From the NCBI GenBank assembly GCA_031402435.1, contig JANNSJ010000015.1:1-64000 (forward strand): a stretch of DNA of 64,000 bases. Direction: 5' to 3'. The stretch is from UBA11986 sp031402435. Lineage in GTDB: Bacteria > Bacteroidota > Ignavibacteria > UBA10030 > UBA6906. The position numbers and the translations under genes were made by a program. Of the stretch, positions 8,189 through 17,490 are shown piece after piece. Position 1 is the stretch's first letter, and every line of letters starts with the position of its first letter. The notes beneath the pieces are model-generated. The model had not been told where the DNA came from, did no database searches, and saw nothing but the letters and a program-made list of their open reading frames with translations.

Positions 8189-9532
8189 ATGAAAGCATCA
8201 CAGATTGTACTCGCTCTCGTGGTTGTGGTACTCTCACTCAACCCTTTTGCAGTGGCCATGTCGTTTCCACCCGGCGCACCGCAGATAACGCTCGACGGAA
8301 AGTTAAACTCTCCATACATCTCAACATACGGAGGGATAGCGTATCTCCAGATCTCACTTTCAGCGTCTGATATTGTAAAGCCTGACCGAAGGCCAATGAA
8401 CCTTGCCGTTGTTCTTGATCGTAGTGGCTCCATGGCCGAAGCCGGGAAGATTGACTACGCAAAGCAGGCGCTCCTGAAGCTGATTGACCAATTGGGGAAC
8501 GAAGATATCTTCTCCCTTGTGGTTTATGATAATGTCGTTGAGGTTCTTTCTCCGTCACGTCGTGTCGAGAGTAAAGCAGCACTGCGCAGACTTGTTGAAG
8601 ATATCTACCCACGCGGTGCAACAAATCTCGGAGGAGGAATGGTGGAAGGATTCAGACAGGCCGAACGGAATCTCGGGAAGGAATACGTGAACAGAGTGAT
8701 TCTTCTCTCGGACGGCCTTGCCAATCAGGGAATAACAGATCCGGATGAGCTTGATCGTATTGCACGGAAATATCGAACCAAATCTGTCTCGCTTACGACG
8801 ATGGGTGTTGGGTTGGAATATAACGAGAACCTGATGGTTGGCCTTTCGGAGGCAGGGGGCGGGAATTATTATTTCATCGAGAGCCCGCACAGTCTTGCCG
8901 GAATCATGAGCAAGGAACTGAATACGCTGTCATGTGTGGTTGCGCAGAATGCCTCCATTGAACTGACGCTTGGCCGCAATGTGAAGGTTACTGATGTGAT
9001 CGGATGTGAACATCGCGCAGAGGGTAGCGCGTATGTCATTGTCATGGGCGATCTGTACGCCAATGATCGGCGGGAGTTCACTGTGGCGCTTCAGATTCCG
9101 GAAGGGACCGGCACATTTACCGTGGCAACCGGTAGCCTGAGATATGAATCCGAACGGACGCGACGTGAATCTACGCCACGGTTTACGGCACATGTTCGTT
9201 ATACACGTGACGTTGCCGAGGTTGATAGAAATAAAGATTGGAATACTCAGGCGAAAGCAGACATCGCTGTGTCAACTCGTACTGTGGAAAAGGCGATGAA
9301 GGCCTTGGATGAAGGACGGCAAGAGGAAGCAGAACAGGCATTGAGCGAAGCGAAAGAAATTCTCTCAGCTTCTCCTGCGGCCGCCATGTCAGGCGCTGGC
9401 GCAACGGCGATCACTGAACAAACATCAAAACTGGAAGGGTATTCAAACATCCTGAAGGATAAGAGCAATGATGCGCGGATGACGAAGAAGTCAATCCAAT
9501 ACGATAATTACAGAACGCAGAAAAAGAAATAA
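8189..9532 (+). CDS. Secreted von Willebrand factor type A (VWA) domain protein
   Basis: Starting at the ATG at 8189, which follows GGAGGTCGTC, the protein is 447 residues with a signal peptide (residues 1-23). Residues about 70-240 form a VWA domain with a complete MIDAS metal site: DRSGSM at 77-82, the GATNLGGG threonine loop near 150, and LLSDGLANQG near 180. The C-terminal part is helical, with repeated Ala/Glu-rich heptads (KALDEGRQEEAEQALSEAKE), and ends in a lysine-rich tail. Proteins of this class bind ligands through a divalent cation. The product is likely periplasmic or surface-located and co-expressed with the DUF4139 protein upstream. No chaperone-type AAA gene, common with cytoplasmic VWA proteins, is present. 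Confidence 0.88.
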   Translation: MKASQIVLALVVVVLSLNPFAVAMSFPPGAPQITLDGKLNSPYISTYGGIAYLQISLSASDIVKPDRRPMNLAVVLDRSGSMAEAGKIDYAKQALLKLIDQLGNEDIFSLVVYDNVVEVLSPSRRVESKAALRRLVEDIYPRGATNLGGGMVEGFRQAERNLGKEYVNRVILLSDGLANQGITDPDELDRIARKYRTKSVSLTTMGVGLEYNENLMVGLSEAGGGNYYFIESPHSLAGIMSKELNTLSCVVAQNASIELTLGRNVKVTDVIGCEHRAEGSAYVIVMGDLYANDRREFTVALQIPEGTGTFTVATGSLRYESERTRRESTPRFTAHVRYTRDVAEVDRNKDWNTQAKADIAVSTRTVEKAMKALDEGRQEEAEQALSEAKEILSASPAAAMSGAGATAITEQTSKLEGYSNILKDKSNDARMTKKSIQYDNYRTQKKK

Positions 9533-9547
9533 GTGTTGACTCCGGAA

Positions 9548-9583
9548 GGCTGGGGGGTGGATCAGGCCGCTGACCCCTCAGCC
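9548..9583. terminator. Bidirectional terminator between convergent VWA and TonB-like genes
   Basis: GGCTGGGGGGT (9548-9558) pairs with ACCCCTCAGCC (9573-9583) with one G-U/G-T mismatch position, followed by TTTCGTT on the plus strand. It sits between two converging reading frames that end at 9532 and 9598. Confidence 0.75.
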
Positions 9584-9597
9584 TTTCGTTCTGTAAA

Positions 9598-11130
9598 TTA
9601 GTTCTTCTTGATCTTGAACGAAAAGGGAAATGTGATCCATGAAGTAACAGGTCCGTTTGACATGACTCCTGCAGAATACGTCGAACGCATTACCGCTTCA
9701 ATCACGGCATTGTTGAACACTGCGCTGCTACTTCTCAGAATCTTTGCCTGGATGGGTTTGCCATCCGGCCCGATCTGTACTCCCACTAACACCTCTCCTT
9801 GCAATCCAGTTCGTTGCGCCGCCTCTGGAAATTTTGGATTGACCAGGTGAATAATCTGCGCTTTGCGTTCCAACGGATCAACTATTGCAGGCGTTTCTAT
9901 GTTTGTGCGTGTGCCAGTCGTTCCTGGCTTCACAGTAAGCTTCGTCAGTTGCAAATTGTTTGACGTTGCGGCTTTTGGTTCTTGAGTCTTTGGTTCTTGG
10001 GGCTCCAAATTTTTCGACGACGTTTTTTTTGTCTCGCTCTTTGGTTCTTCTGATCTCAAAGGAGTAGTTGAGGTTTCCTTTCCACTCTTTGGCAGTTCTG
10101 CGATAGGTCTGGGCCCTGTGACTGTTGCTGGAGATGAAGCGTCAGCAATTGTGCCCGAACGGTTTTGTAGTTTCTCTGCTGTAATTGTGTCCATACGAGT
10201 CGCTGAAGGTTGGGCGCCATTCGTTATCGTATCGGCAGACGGTTGCGCTTCGATTGTTGTCGGTATTGGTGCTGCCTGAACCGGGTTGGGTTTTGGAACA
10301 TTGTTTTCAGTAGCATTCGTGGCAATGGTGTTGGTTGCCGGTGAAGAGTCTATCGCGGAATTCTGCTCTGTGTTACTTTGCCTTGCCAGGAAATATGTCG
10401 CGATCAACAACGCTACAAAGATCGGTATGACTCCTATCGTGAATGTCTTTGACCTGAAAACGTGTACCCGCACATCCGGCTTTGTTCTTGTGCTTCCTGT
10501 GGGCGGAACCTGTGGACTCACCTTGCGAACAGGCCGCTTTGCTTCAGGAGCCTTTTCCTGTGCATAACGGATTGGTTGCATATCCGGCCTGACTTTTTCG
10601 CCTGGGGCGGCGGAGCGCTTCGCCTCGGATTGTTCCTTCAGATGCAGCAGATCCTGGATTTTCTGTTGATACTCTCTTGCGGGAATGCTTTCAGGTTCGA
10701 GAATAAGCACCCGCTTGATTTCCAGTAACGCCTGGTTGTATTCCCCATTCATGATATAGCCATCTGCAAGCTGGAAGTACTCATCTTTCAGCTTCGCAAA
10801 GGCAACTTCGCGTTCTTCATGAATCACGGAAGGAGGCAATGGCTCCTCGGTCTTCATTCCTTCAACGGCGTGTTGAATCAACGTGGGCAACGAGTCAAGG
10901 AGCTCCTTGATGCGGTTCGGATCTGAGAGAGGGGAACTCTGTGAGAGGGCGAGCAGTTTTTCCAGCTGCTTTTCGATGGCGATGATAAAAATATTCTTCG
11001 GGTGGATCGCCTTGGCTCTTCTCATGGTACTCAGCGCCTTCGAGTACTCTCCAGCGCTCACAAGAGTGCTGACATCAAGGACCTGTTTTCTAAGAACCGA
11101 TTCTATGTACGGATCATTTGATGTGTTCAT
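9598..11130 (-). CDS. TonB-family energy transducer with cytoplasmic TPR-like units
   Basis: The 510-residue protein has three parts. Residues 1-225 are cytoplasmic and carry two TPR-like units (about 20-60 and 118-165, pattern 'G-E-Y-x-x-A-L-x-x-[IM]-x-[RK]...P-x-[NS]'). A single membrane helix covers about 230-249. Residues 250-420 are a Pro/Thr/Glu/Lys-rich linker suited to spanning the periplasm. The last 88 residues are a TonB C-terminal domain (NPKFPEAAQRTGLQGEV, then VQIGPDGKPIQAKILRSS). Canonical TonB starts directly with its membrane helix, so the long cytoplasmic repeat domain is unusual. The gene is 42 bases downstream of the 690-residue repeat protein and in the same operon as a response regulator. 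No exbB or exbD is in the window. Role inferred: coupling a cytoplasmic scaffold to an outer-membrane partner. Confidence 0.85.
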   Translation of the reverse strand: MNTSNDPYIESVLRKQVLDVSTLVSAGEYSKALSTMRRAKAIHPKNIFIIAIEKQLEKLLALSQSSPLSDPNRIKELLDSLPTLIQHAVEGMKTEEPLPPSVIHEEREVAFAKLKDEYFQLADGYIMNGEYNQALLEIKRVLILEPESIPAREYQQKIQDLLHLKEQSEAKRSAAPGEKVRPDMQPIRYAQEKAPEAKRPVRKVSPQVPPTGSTRTKPDVRVHVFRSKTFTIGVIPIFVALLIATYFLARQSNTEQNSAIDSSPATNTIATNATENNVPKPNPVQAAPIPTTIEAQPSADTITNGAQPSATRMDTITAEKLQNRSGTIADASSPATVTGPRPIAELPKSGKETSTTPLRSEEPKSETKKTSSKNLEPQEPKTQEPKAATSNNLQLTKLTVKPGTTGTRTNIETPAIVDPLERKAQIIHLVNPKFPEAAQRTGLQGEVLVGVQIGPDGKPIQAKILRSSSAVFNNAVIEAVMRSTYSAGVMSNGPVTSWITFPFSFKIKKN

Positions 11131-11172
11131 GTTCCATATGTATTATCGATCTGGAAAGCAGCAAGCATCCGT

Positions 11173-13245
11173 TTAACCCTCTGCTGCCTTGTCGCCACGA
11201 TATACCAACTTCAGCGGTTGCGAAGGGCCCTGCTGGTGGCGTCGCTGTTGAAGGCGTATGCGATGCTCCATCTTCCTCGCGTCGTTGTGCAGAGGGTCGA
11301 TAAGAAATGCCTTGGCAAGCTCGTCAAGTGCTCTTTCGAAATCATCGTTTTTGACAAGCTCCTCCGCCGCGAGGAGACGAATCTTGATGAGACGCTCGAT
11401 GTGTGGTGCGTCTTCATCAACACTCTCTCGTACATGGATCTGGTTCTCCAACGGAACGTCTTGTGACTTTAGCTTCCATATCGCCTGTTCAAGTTTACGC
11501 AAGCCCGGATCGTCCGGATGGAGTGCCAATCCGAGGGCCACTTCTGCAAGTGCTTCATCATATGATTGACTTGCGATAAACCGGTTAGCGTGTTGAACGT
11601 GCTCGTTAGGGGAATGTTGGGCCGGAATGTTTCCCTTGGGTTCGGCGTTCTGCCGTTGCAATTGGAATTGAATGAACTCTTTTTGGATCTCAGCTTCACA
11701 CTGTTGAATTGATTCATCCAGCGGATCGAGGATGAATGCCTTTGCCAGTTCATCGAGTGCCTTTGCGTATTCGTGCTGGTCCCGGAACTGATTTGCCTTC
11801 ATAACCCGGTCTGCAATGGCGGTCGAACAGTCCGCTTGCACCTGCGTTTCCGAGGAAGGTGCCGCATCCTCGGCAATTGTCTGACGATGGGCTTCTGCCC
11901 GTTCAGCGAGCACTTGCTGTTCCATTCTCTTCACGTCATCGTGAAACGGATCGATGAGAAACGCGAGAGCAACTTCCGAAAGAGCGCCTTCAAACCGCCG
12001 TTGGGAGAGATGCTCTCTCGCACGTGCAAGGTGAAGGATGATTCGTTCATGGTATTCTCGATGGCGTGTTTCATTCTCAACCGAAGTATCATGATGCAAA
12101 CGGTCACGCTCTGCCTGGTCTTGCTGGCGATGCGATTCCTCTTCAGCCAAATGCCGCTGTTCCTCCTCGGTAATTCGTCGGGCTTCCGCAGAACGCATTG
12201 ATTCTTCCTGTAACGAGATCAACTCCGTTTCACATTTCTGAAGCTCTTCGCTCATCGGGTCCAACACGTATGCGCGGGTAATGACATGGAGGGCATCGCT
12301 GAATGCTCCTGCAGTAGCAAGGTGATTTGCGTTCTCGACGTGTTTGCGAACAGCCGCCTCGATTGCCTCGCTTTTCTTTTGATCCTCTTCCTCTTTTTTA
12401 CGACGCAAATCGAGTTCTGCTTCCCGGAGTTGTTGCTGCTTTGCCTGCATCTGTTGTGAGAGCTCAGCCGCTTCGGCATTCAAGGGATCGATGACGAGAA
12501 CAAATGCGAGTTCATTCTGTGCCTCCTGGATCCGGGATTCACCAAGAAACTCACGGGAACGTTGAAGATATTGATCGACCTTTTGCTTTTGGGCCAGGCG
12601 CCGCGCTTCTTCTTCTCTGGTGTGTTGTTCTTCCCGTTCACGCTGAATACGTTCACGCTCGGCTTGCTGTTGTTCCTGACGTTGTCGTTCGGCATCCTGT
12701 GTTTTTTGAATGCGCTCCGCTTCTTTCCGCTTGTTCGCGTCTTCGTATGCAGAACGGACCTTCTGTTCGAGAGTATGGACATCACTGTTTACCGGATCGA
12801 GCAACAAGGCACGCGAGATCTCATCTAGAGCGCGTCCAAACTCGTTTCGTTCCAGATACTGTTGTGCCCGGGCGAGAAGTGTTGCGGTTTTTGTCTGGAT
12901 TGCGGCCCGGCGAAGTTCCTCCTGCTTGTGGCGGTCTTCCTCCTTGAGTTTGCGCACCGTGATATCGTGTTCATGGATCGAGATTGCGGCAGCGCTTGTC
13001 TGCTCTTGTTGTATTGCGAGCTTGGAGATTTGTTCAAGGTGGGGAGGCGAGAGAGCGTTGTCCTTCACATCCTGCGGCAGGTTCCCATTATTCTGTTGCT
13101 GAACGTGTACCAGGGTCCTCACACGCTCTTCGTATGCGATGGCATAAGGATTTGTCGGATCGAGTTTGCGCGCCGCGGCAATTGCCTCAAGAGCGGCCTG
13201 GTAATCACCCTCCTTTACAAATTTATCTGCCTGCTTGAGCGACAT
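11173..13245 (-). CDS. Eight-unit TPR-like repeat / coiled-coil scaffold protein
   Basis: This 690-residue protein has no signal peptide or membrane segment. It contains eight units of about 42 residues at roughly 3-47, 124-168, 226-268, 304-346, 407-449, 482-524, 550-592 and 624-666. Each has the pattern 'A-x-x-[FL]-x-x-x-x-x-[FY]-x-x-A-L-x-E-[IVL]-A-x-A-[FL]-x-[IL]-D-P-x-[ND]'. Units are separated by highly charged Gln/Glu/Arg coiled-coil stretches (for example 171-222, 268-300, 346-400). The units resemble solitary TPR hairpins but are spaced much further apart than in a normal superhelix. Lower-level identity among units (KALDELAKAF and RALDELAKAF in two of them) suggests internal duplication. 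It is flanked by a response regulator (36 bases upstream) and the TonB-like gene (42 bases downstream). No enzymatic motif is seen; a scaffold role is inferred. Confidence 0.75.
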   Translation of the reverse strand: MSLKQADKFVKEGDYQAALEAIAAARKLDPTNPYAIAYEERVRTLVHVQQQNNGNLPQDVKDNALSPPHLEQISKLAIQQEQTSAAAISIHEHDITVRKLKEEDRHKQEELRRAAIQTKTATLLARAQQYLERNEFGRALDEISRALLLDPVNSDVHTLEQKVRSAYEDANKRKEAERIQKTQDAERQRQEQQQAERERIQREREEQHTREEEARRLAQKQKVDQYLQRSREFLGESRIQEAQNELAFVLVIDPLNAEAAELSQQMQAKQQQLREAELDLRRKKEEEDQKKSEAIEAAVRKHVENANHLATAGAFSDALHVITRAYVLDPMSEELQKCETELISLQEESMRSAEARRITEEEQRHLAEEESHRQQDQAERDRLHHDTSVENETRHREYHERIILHLARAREHLSQRRFEGALSEVALAFLIDPFHDDVKRMEQQVLAERAEAHRQTIAEDAAPSSETQVQADCSTAIADRVMKANQFRDQHEYAKALDELAKAFILDPLDESIQQCEAEIQKEFIQFQLQRQNAEPKGNIPAQHSPNEHVQHANRFIASQSYDEALAEVALGLALHPDDPGLRKLEQAIWKLKSQDVPLENQIHVRESVDEDAPHIERLIKIRLLAAEELVKNDDFERALDELAKAFLIDPLHNDARKMEHRIRLQQRRHQQGPSQPLKLVYRGDKAAEG

Positions 13246-13281
13246 TGCTACTCCTCATGAACACCAGATCGCACGAGCTCT

Positions 13282-13677
13282 CTACGTCTTTGCTCGTGCC
13301 GCGTCAACCATGGATTTCTTTACGAAGCCTTCAATTTGAGCGACCAGTTTCTCGGGCGGAAGGCCCTTGCTGAGAAAATAATCCAAACTTGGATTGACGA
13401 TGAGGTTGCGGGTATGGTCGTCGTCGCTTCCTGAAATGAAAATGAACGGCACATCAGGGATGGTCGAAAACTCCCTGACATAGCTCTGAAACCAGACGCC
13501 ATCCAATGTTGGCATATAGACATCTGATATAATCAGATCGATCTGCTCGATATCCAGCAACTCGCGCGCTTCCTTTCCTTCCTCTGCACAAAATACCTCG
13601 TGCCCTCGCGTGCGTAAGAGTTTTGACAGGAGGCCAAGATAGCTCCGATCATCGTCGACAAGTAAGATTCTCATCAT
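13282..13677 (-). CDS. Stand-alone response-regulator receiver protein (CheY-like)
   Basis: From the ATG at 13677 (MMRILLVDDD) the protein is 131 residues, a single receiver domain. The acidic pocket (D8-D10), the phospho-acceptor D52 in LIISDVYMP, the switch serine S82 in FISGS and the conserved lysine K104 in LSKG are all present, so it should be phosphorylated normally. There is no output domain, so it probably works by protein-protein contact. An in-frame start 48 bases upstream adds an N-terminus that does not match the family. It is the first gene of a minus-strand group leading to the repeat scaffold and the TonB-like protein. No cognate kinase is adjacent. Confidence 0.88.
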   Translation of the reverse strand: MMRILLVDDDRSYLGLLSKLLRTRGHEVFCAEEGKEARELLDIEQIDLIISDVYMPTLDGVWFQSYVREFSTIPDVPFIFISGSDDDHTRNLIVNPSLDYFLSKGLPPEKLVAQIEGFVKKSMVDAARAKT

Positions 13678-13798
13678 TTTGCAAATGACGTTAAAGGGGA
13701 TTCTTAAACTATTCTTACCCATCAATTGAACAAACCGAACGCCAGAATAGGAGGTTTGAAAAATCGGGTGTTTATGAGGATAGTTGAAAACGAGGAAG

Positions 13799-13823
13799 CA
13801 AAAAGGAACCCCTCGGTGGGGAG
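13799..13823 (-). terminator. Probable terminator of the GH31 gene
   Basis: On the minus strand CCCC-ACCGA-GGGG (13821 to 13809) is followed by TTCCTTTTT, about 40 bases beyond the GH31 stop. The stem is short but the T-tract is convincing. Confidence 0.5.
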
Positions 13824-13860
13824 AAATAACCGATTGGGTGCGCAGAAATGGAGAATTGAC

Positions 13861-16311
13861 CTAGCGCTGGATAACTACACGCTGCTCAATCTTTGCATCG
13901 AGGAGTCGTACAAATACAGTCTTCGTTTCTCTTGTATACCACCATCCTTCATAGCTGCCACGGAATTCTTCGGTCGGAATCGACTTCAAAGCCCTGTTCC
14001 CAAGTTCAATGCGCTTCGGTGTGAAGCCGAAGCCTGCAAACTTCAGAACTACGGATCTCTTTGATGGGATAAATGAACCCTCGGCTTTTGAGATAGTCAG
14101 TGTGACAGCATTCTCAGAGTTCCACTGATTCAATGTGCGCTTCAAAAATACTCCATGCGCGTAATCGAATGACAACCCATCATCCTCGTACCAGGTTACA
14201 CTTGATTGAAGGTCAGTTGGGTAAATGGTGAAGGTGAGCGGATCGATCGGGGCTTGGCTTGTGTATTGCACAGTCTGTTGTGTCGGGATGATTGCTCCTG
14301 CTCTCGCGAAGAGCGGGATACGATCCAACGGCGCATCAACGGTAATGTTTCTGCCGCCTTCGTAGCGGGTTGCGTTCCAGTAATCATACCAGATCCCCTT
14401 AGGCAGGCGCAGCTCTCTTGTTCTGGATCCCTCAGAAAGCACCGGGGCGACAAGAAGATCATCCCCAAACATAAACTGATCATCGTTCCCGATGAACACG
14501 CTTTCTTCGGGAAAAGAGAAGATCATCGGGCGCAATGGAGGGATGCCCGTTGTGGAAGCCTGGTACATGGCATTGTATATGTAGGGGAGAAGTCGATAAC
14601 GAAGATTAATCGTCTCACGATTGATGTTTGTGAATTCATCGCCGTACTCCCATGGCTCCTTGTTCTTTTCATTGATGACGGAATGAGCACGCATGAGGGG
14701 TGAGAACACTCCGAATTGAAGCCATCGTGCGAACAACTCTCCCGAAGGATATCCGATAAATCCACCAATGTCCGAGCCGACGAACGGCTGGCCTGAGATA
14801 CTCATACTCAGGCACATTGAGATTGCCATGCGAAGATGTTCCCACGATGCAACGTTATCACCTGTCCATGCCGCAGAGTACCGTTGTCCACCAGCGTATG
14901 AAGCGCGCGTGAGAACGAATGGTCGCTCGCCGGGCAGAAGCTTTCGGACGCCATCGTACGTTGCCCGTGTCATCTGCATTCCGTAGATGTTGTGGTTCTT
15001 TGCGTGTGTTGTCATTAAGCCATTGTCGTTATGGATAACAGCGAGATCAACGGTTTTTGTCGATACGTCGAACACAGAGGGTTCGTTCATGTCGTTCCAC
15101 CAGCCGCGCACACCGGCATGCGTGAGTACCGAGAAATTCTCTCCCCACCAATGTCGCGCCGACGTGCTGGTGAAGTCCGGGAACGCGCATTCGCCTGGCC
15201 AGACTTTCCCTATGAATGTCTTGCCGTCGGGATACTTGAGAAAATGATCTCCCGCGAGGCCGGATGTGTACGCGTGATACGTCGTATCAGCCTTAATGCC
15301 TGGATCAACGATGACGGCAATCCTGAACCCTTCATGTGAAAGATCGGAGATCATCTTTTTGGGATTGGGAAAGTTCTTCTGATTCCACGTGAAGATGCGG
15401 TAGCCTTCCATGTAGTCGATATCAAGATAAAGCACGTCACACGGAATGCTCCTGCTTCGGAAGCCATTAGCGATTTCGCGTAATCGGGATTCGGGAGAGT
15501 AGCTCCATCTGCATTGCTGGTATCCAAGAGACCAGCGGGGAGGGAGCGGCATCCTTCCTGTGAGTTCCGTGAACCGCGTGAGCACTTTCTCAGGAGAAGG
15601 TCCATGGAAAAAATAGTAATTCATCTCTCCATTTTCTGCTCCGAATGAATACGTATCGCGCGATTCCTTCCCGAAGTCAAAGGATGACCAGAATGAATTG
15701 TCAAAGAATATTCCGTATGTGTTTCCCTTGTTGATGCCGTAAAAGAATGGAATGGTCTGATAGAGCGGGTCGGTATCGGCAGCGTAGGCGGGGATGTCTG
15801 AATTCCACATTGTGGTGTGCGTGAATTTTCGTTCGAGACGGCCTGCCTTTTCTCCAAGGCCGTAGTAATGTTCATCCTGTGACATATTCTTCCACACTCT
15901 TATTTCGGTACCATTCCATGACATCCCTTTGGAAGGATCATCTTCATTTATCGTCATGCCTGTACGATCTGCAAAGCGGAATCGCAAGGGTTGTTTCTTG
16001 ATGGTAAGAGAGAGTTCATCCGTTGTCGCAACGATTTCGTTGTCACTTTCTTTTACATTGACAGTTATCTTTTTCCAGTCAGTTTTGATCGCCGCCCATG
16101 ACATTTCGGGCGCAAAAACGCCACTTTGAGCAAGGCGGATTCGCACAAGGTCAGAAGCAAGGAAGCTCGCTTTCAGAATGGCGCTGCCGGATCGAATGAT
16201 TATGTCGCCCCCGTTAACGGCCACAGAATCAGCGTTGCCGATTGTCTGCCACTGAGCTGTTGCTGTAGACGAGAGAAGGGCAAAGATAAACGCAACTATA
16301 CCGATTTGCAT
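13861..16311 (-). CDS. Secreted glycoside hydrolase family 31 (alpha-glucosidase / alpha-xylosidase type)
   Basis: GH31 enzymes release alpha-linked sugars from the ends of oligosaccharides. The start at 16311 opens with a signal peptide (MQIGIVAFIFALLSSTATAQ), giving 816 residues; an ATG at 16359 adds 16 residues before it, and neither has a clear ribosome site. The catalytic nucleophile is the Asp of WWNDMNEPSVF (residue 407), and the acid/base is the Asp of AWTGDNVASW (residue 485). HYYGLGEKAG, the FDFGKES segment and GSDIGGF are further family landmarks. A C-terminal beta-domain follows the barrel. It lies 75 bases beyond the stop of the ABC ATPase gene on the same strand and diverges from a LacI-type regulator, so a maltodextrin or similar alpha-glucan substrate is the best inference. 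Confidence 0.93.
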   Translation of the reverse strand: MQIGIVAFIFALLSSTATAQWQTIGNADSVAVNGGDIIIRSGSAILKASFLASDLVRIRLAQSGVFAPEMSWAAIKTDWKKITVNVKESDNEIVATTDELSLTIKKQPLRFRFADRTGMTINEDDPSKGMSWNGTEIRVWKNMSQDEHYYGLGEKAGRLERKFTHTTMWNSDIPAYAADTDPLYQTIPFFYGINKGNTYGIFFDNSFWSSFDFGKESRDTYSFGAENGEMNYYFFHGPSPEKVLTRFTELTGRMPLPPRWSLGYQQCRWSYSPESRLREIANGFRSRSIPCDVLYLDIDYMEGYRIFTWNQKNFPNPKKMISDLSHEGFRIAVIVDPGIKADTTYHAYTSGLAGDHFLKYPDGKTFIGKVWPGECAFPDFTSTSARHWWGENFSVLTHAGVRGWWNDMNEPSVFDVSTKTVDLAVIHNDNGLMTTHAKNHNIYGMQMTRATYDGVRKLLPGERPFVLTRASYAGGQRYSAAWTGDNVASWEHLRMAISMCLSMSISGQPFVGSDIGGFIGYPSGELFARWLQFGVFSPLMRAHSVINEKNKEPWEYGDEFTNINRETINLRYRLLPYIYNAMYQASTTGIPPLRPMIFSFPEESVFIGNDDQFMFGDDLLVAPVLSEGSRTRELRLPKGIWYDYWNATRYEGGRNITVDAPLDRIPLFARAGAIIPTQQTVQYTSQAPIDPLTFTIYPTDLQSSVTWYEDDGLSFDYAHGVFLKRTLNQWNSENAVTLTISKAEGSFIPSKRSVVLKFAGFGFTPKRIELGNRALKSIPTEEFRGSYEGWWYTRETKTVFVRLLDAKIEQRVVIQR

Positions 16312-16386
16312 GCTATGATATGGGGAATTGGTGAGAAGGAAATTATACAGGAGCGTCATAAACCATCAAACACAGCTGCCGGCAAC

Positions 16387-17490
16387 TCAGATCGTTTGTT
16401 CCGTTTCCTTATCGAAGAAATGGACCTTTGAAGTGTCAAAGAGTAGTTGGAAGGGTTTGCCAACTATAGGCGGCGTGTCAGTTGCGATCCTTGCAACATA
16501 ATTCGAATCGGACCCGGTGGAGAAGTACACGAACACTTCATTGCCGACAGGTTCAACGACCTCAACGTTGGCAGTGAATGGTGCGACGGTCTCAACCTCT
16601 GCCGGCTTATGGGCATAGATGTGCTCGGGGCGAATACCGAGCGTGACTTGCTTCCTGGGTTGGGTGTTGATTTTTTCCTGCAAGGGTATTGGCAACGGGA
16701 CATTGAACGATGTATCGTCCTGTTGGAACACCGTCTTGCCATTCGTTGTGATTGAGCCACTCATGAAATTCATTGTTGGACTTCCGATGAAGCCTGCGAC
16801 GAATCTATTGACAGGATGGTGATAGATATTGAGCGGAGTGTCAACCTGTTGAACGACCCCGTCTTTCATAACGACGATTCGGTCACCCATCGACATTGCT
16901 TCGATCTGGTCGTGTGTCACGTAGATCATCGTGGTTTGAAGCTGGTGGTGCAGCCGTGAAATTTCAGTGCGCATCTGTACACGGAGATTGGCATCAAGAT
17001 TACTGAGAGGCTCGTCGAACAGGAACACTTTCGGTTGCCGAACGATTGCGCGGCCAAGGGCTACACGTTGCCGCTGTCCGCCGGAAAGGGCCTTTGGTTT
17101 TCGGTCGAGGAGTTTGTCAATGCCGAGAATCTTTGCTGCGTGTTGTACACGGCGGTCGATCTCTTCTTTATCATACTTTCTCAGCTTCAATCCGAAAGCG
17201 AGATTGTCGTACACACTCATGTGTGGGTAGAGGGCATAATTCTGAAAGACCATTGCGATGTCGCGGTCTTTCGGCGGCACGTCATTCACCACTGTGGAAT
17301 CAATACTGATTGTGCCTTTGGAAATTTCTTCGAGTCCGGCGATCATTCTCAGGACGGTCGACTTGCCACAGCCCGATGGTCCAACGAGGACAACGAATTC
17401 CTTGTCATTGATTCGAACCGTGACATCGCGAACGGCGGTGACGTTACCGTCATAAATCTTAAAGATATTGTTGAGCTTAACTTCCGCCAT
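16387..17490 (-). CDS. ugpC: Sugar ABC transporter ATP-binding subunit (UgpC/MalK/MsmX family)
   Basis: The 367-residue protein is a CUT1-type carbohydrate-importer ATPase. Walker A is GPSGCGKST (37-45), the signature LSGGQRQR begins at 135, Walker B is VFLFDEPLSNLD (155-166), and the switch histidine is in YVTHDQIEAMSMGD. The C-terminal third is the MalK-type regulatory beta-domain (LGIRPEHIY). No permease or binding-protein gene is nearby, so it probably energises transporters encoded elsewhere, as MsmX-type shared ATPases do. It is the promoter-proximal gene before the GH31 glucosidase and diverges from the LacI-type regulator across a 344-base region. Naming as ugpC follows the family; the real sugar is unknown. 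Confidence 0.9.
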   Translation of the reverse strand: MAEVKLNNIFKIYDGNVTAVRDVTVRINDKEFVVLVGPSGCGKSTVLRMIAGLEEISKGTISIDSTVVNDVPPKDRDIAMVFQNYALYPHMSVYDNLAFGLKLRKYDKEEIDRRVQHAAKILGIDKLLDRKPKALSGGQRQRVALGRAIVRQPKVFLFDEPLSNLDANLRVQMRTEISRLHHQLQTTMIYVTHDQIEAMSMGDRIVVMKDGVVQQVDTPLNIYHHPVNRFVAGFIGSPTMNFMSGSITTNGKTVFQQDDTSFNVPLPIPLQEKINTQPRKQVTLGIRPEHIYAHKPAEVETVAPFTANVEVVEPVGNEVFVYFSTGSDSNYVARIATDTPPIVGKPFQLLFDTSKVHFFDKETEQTI

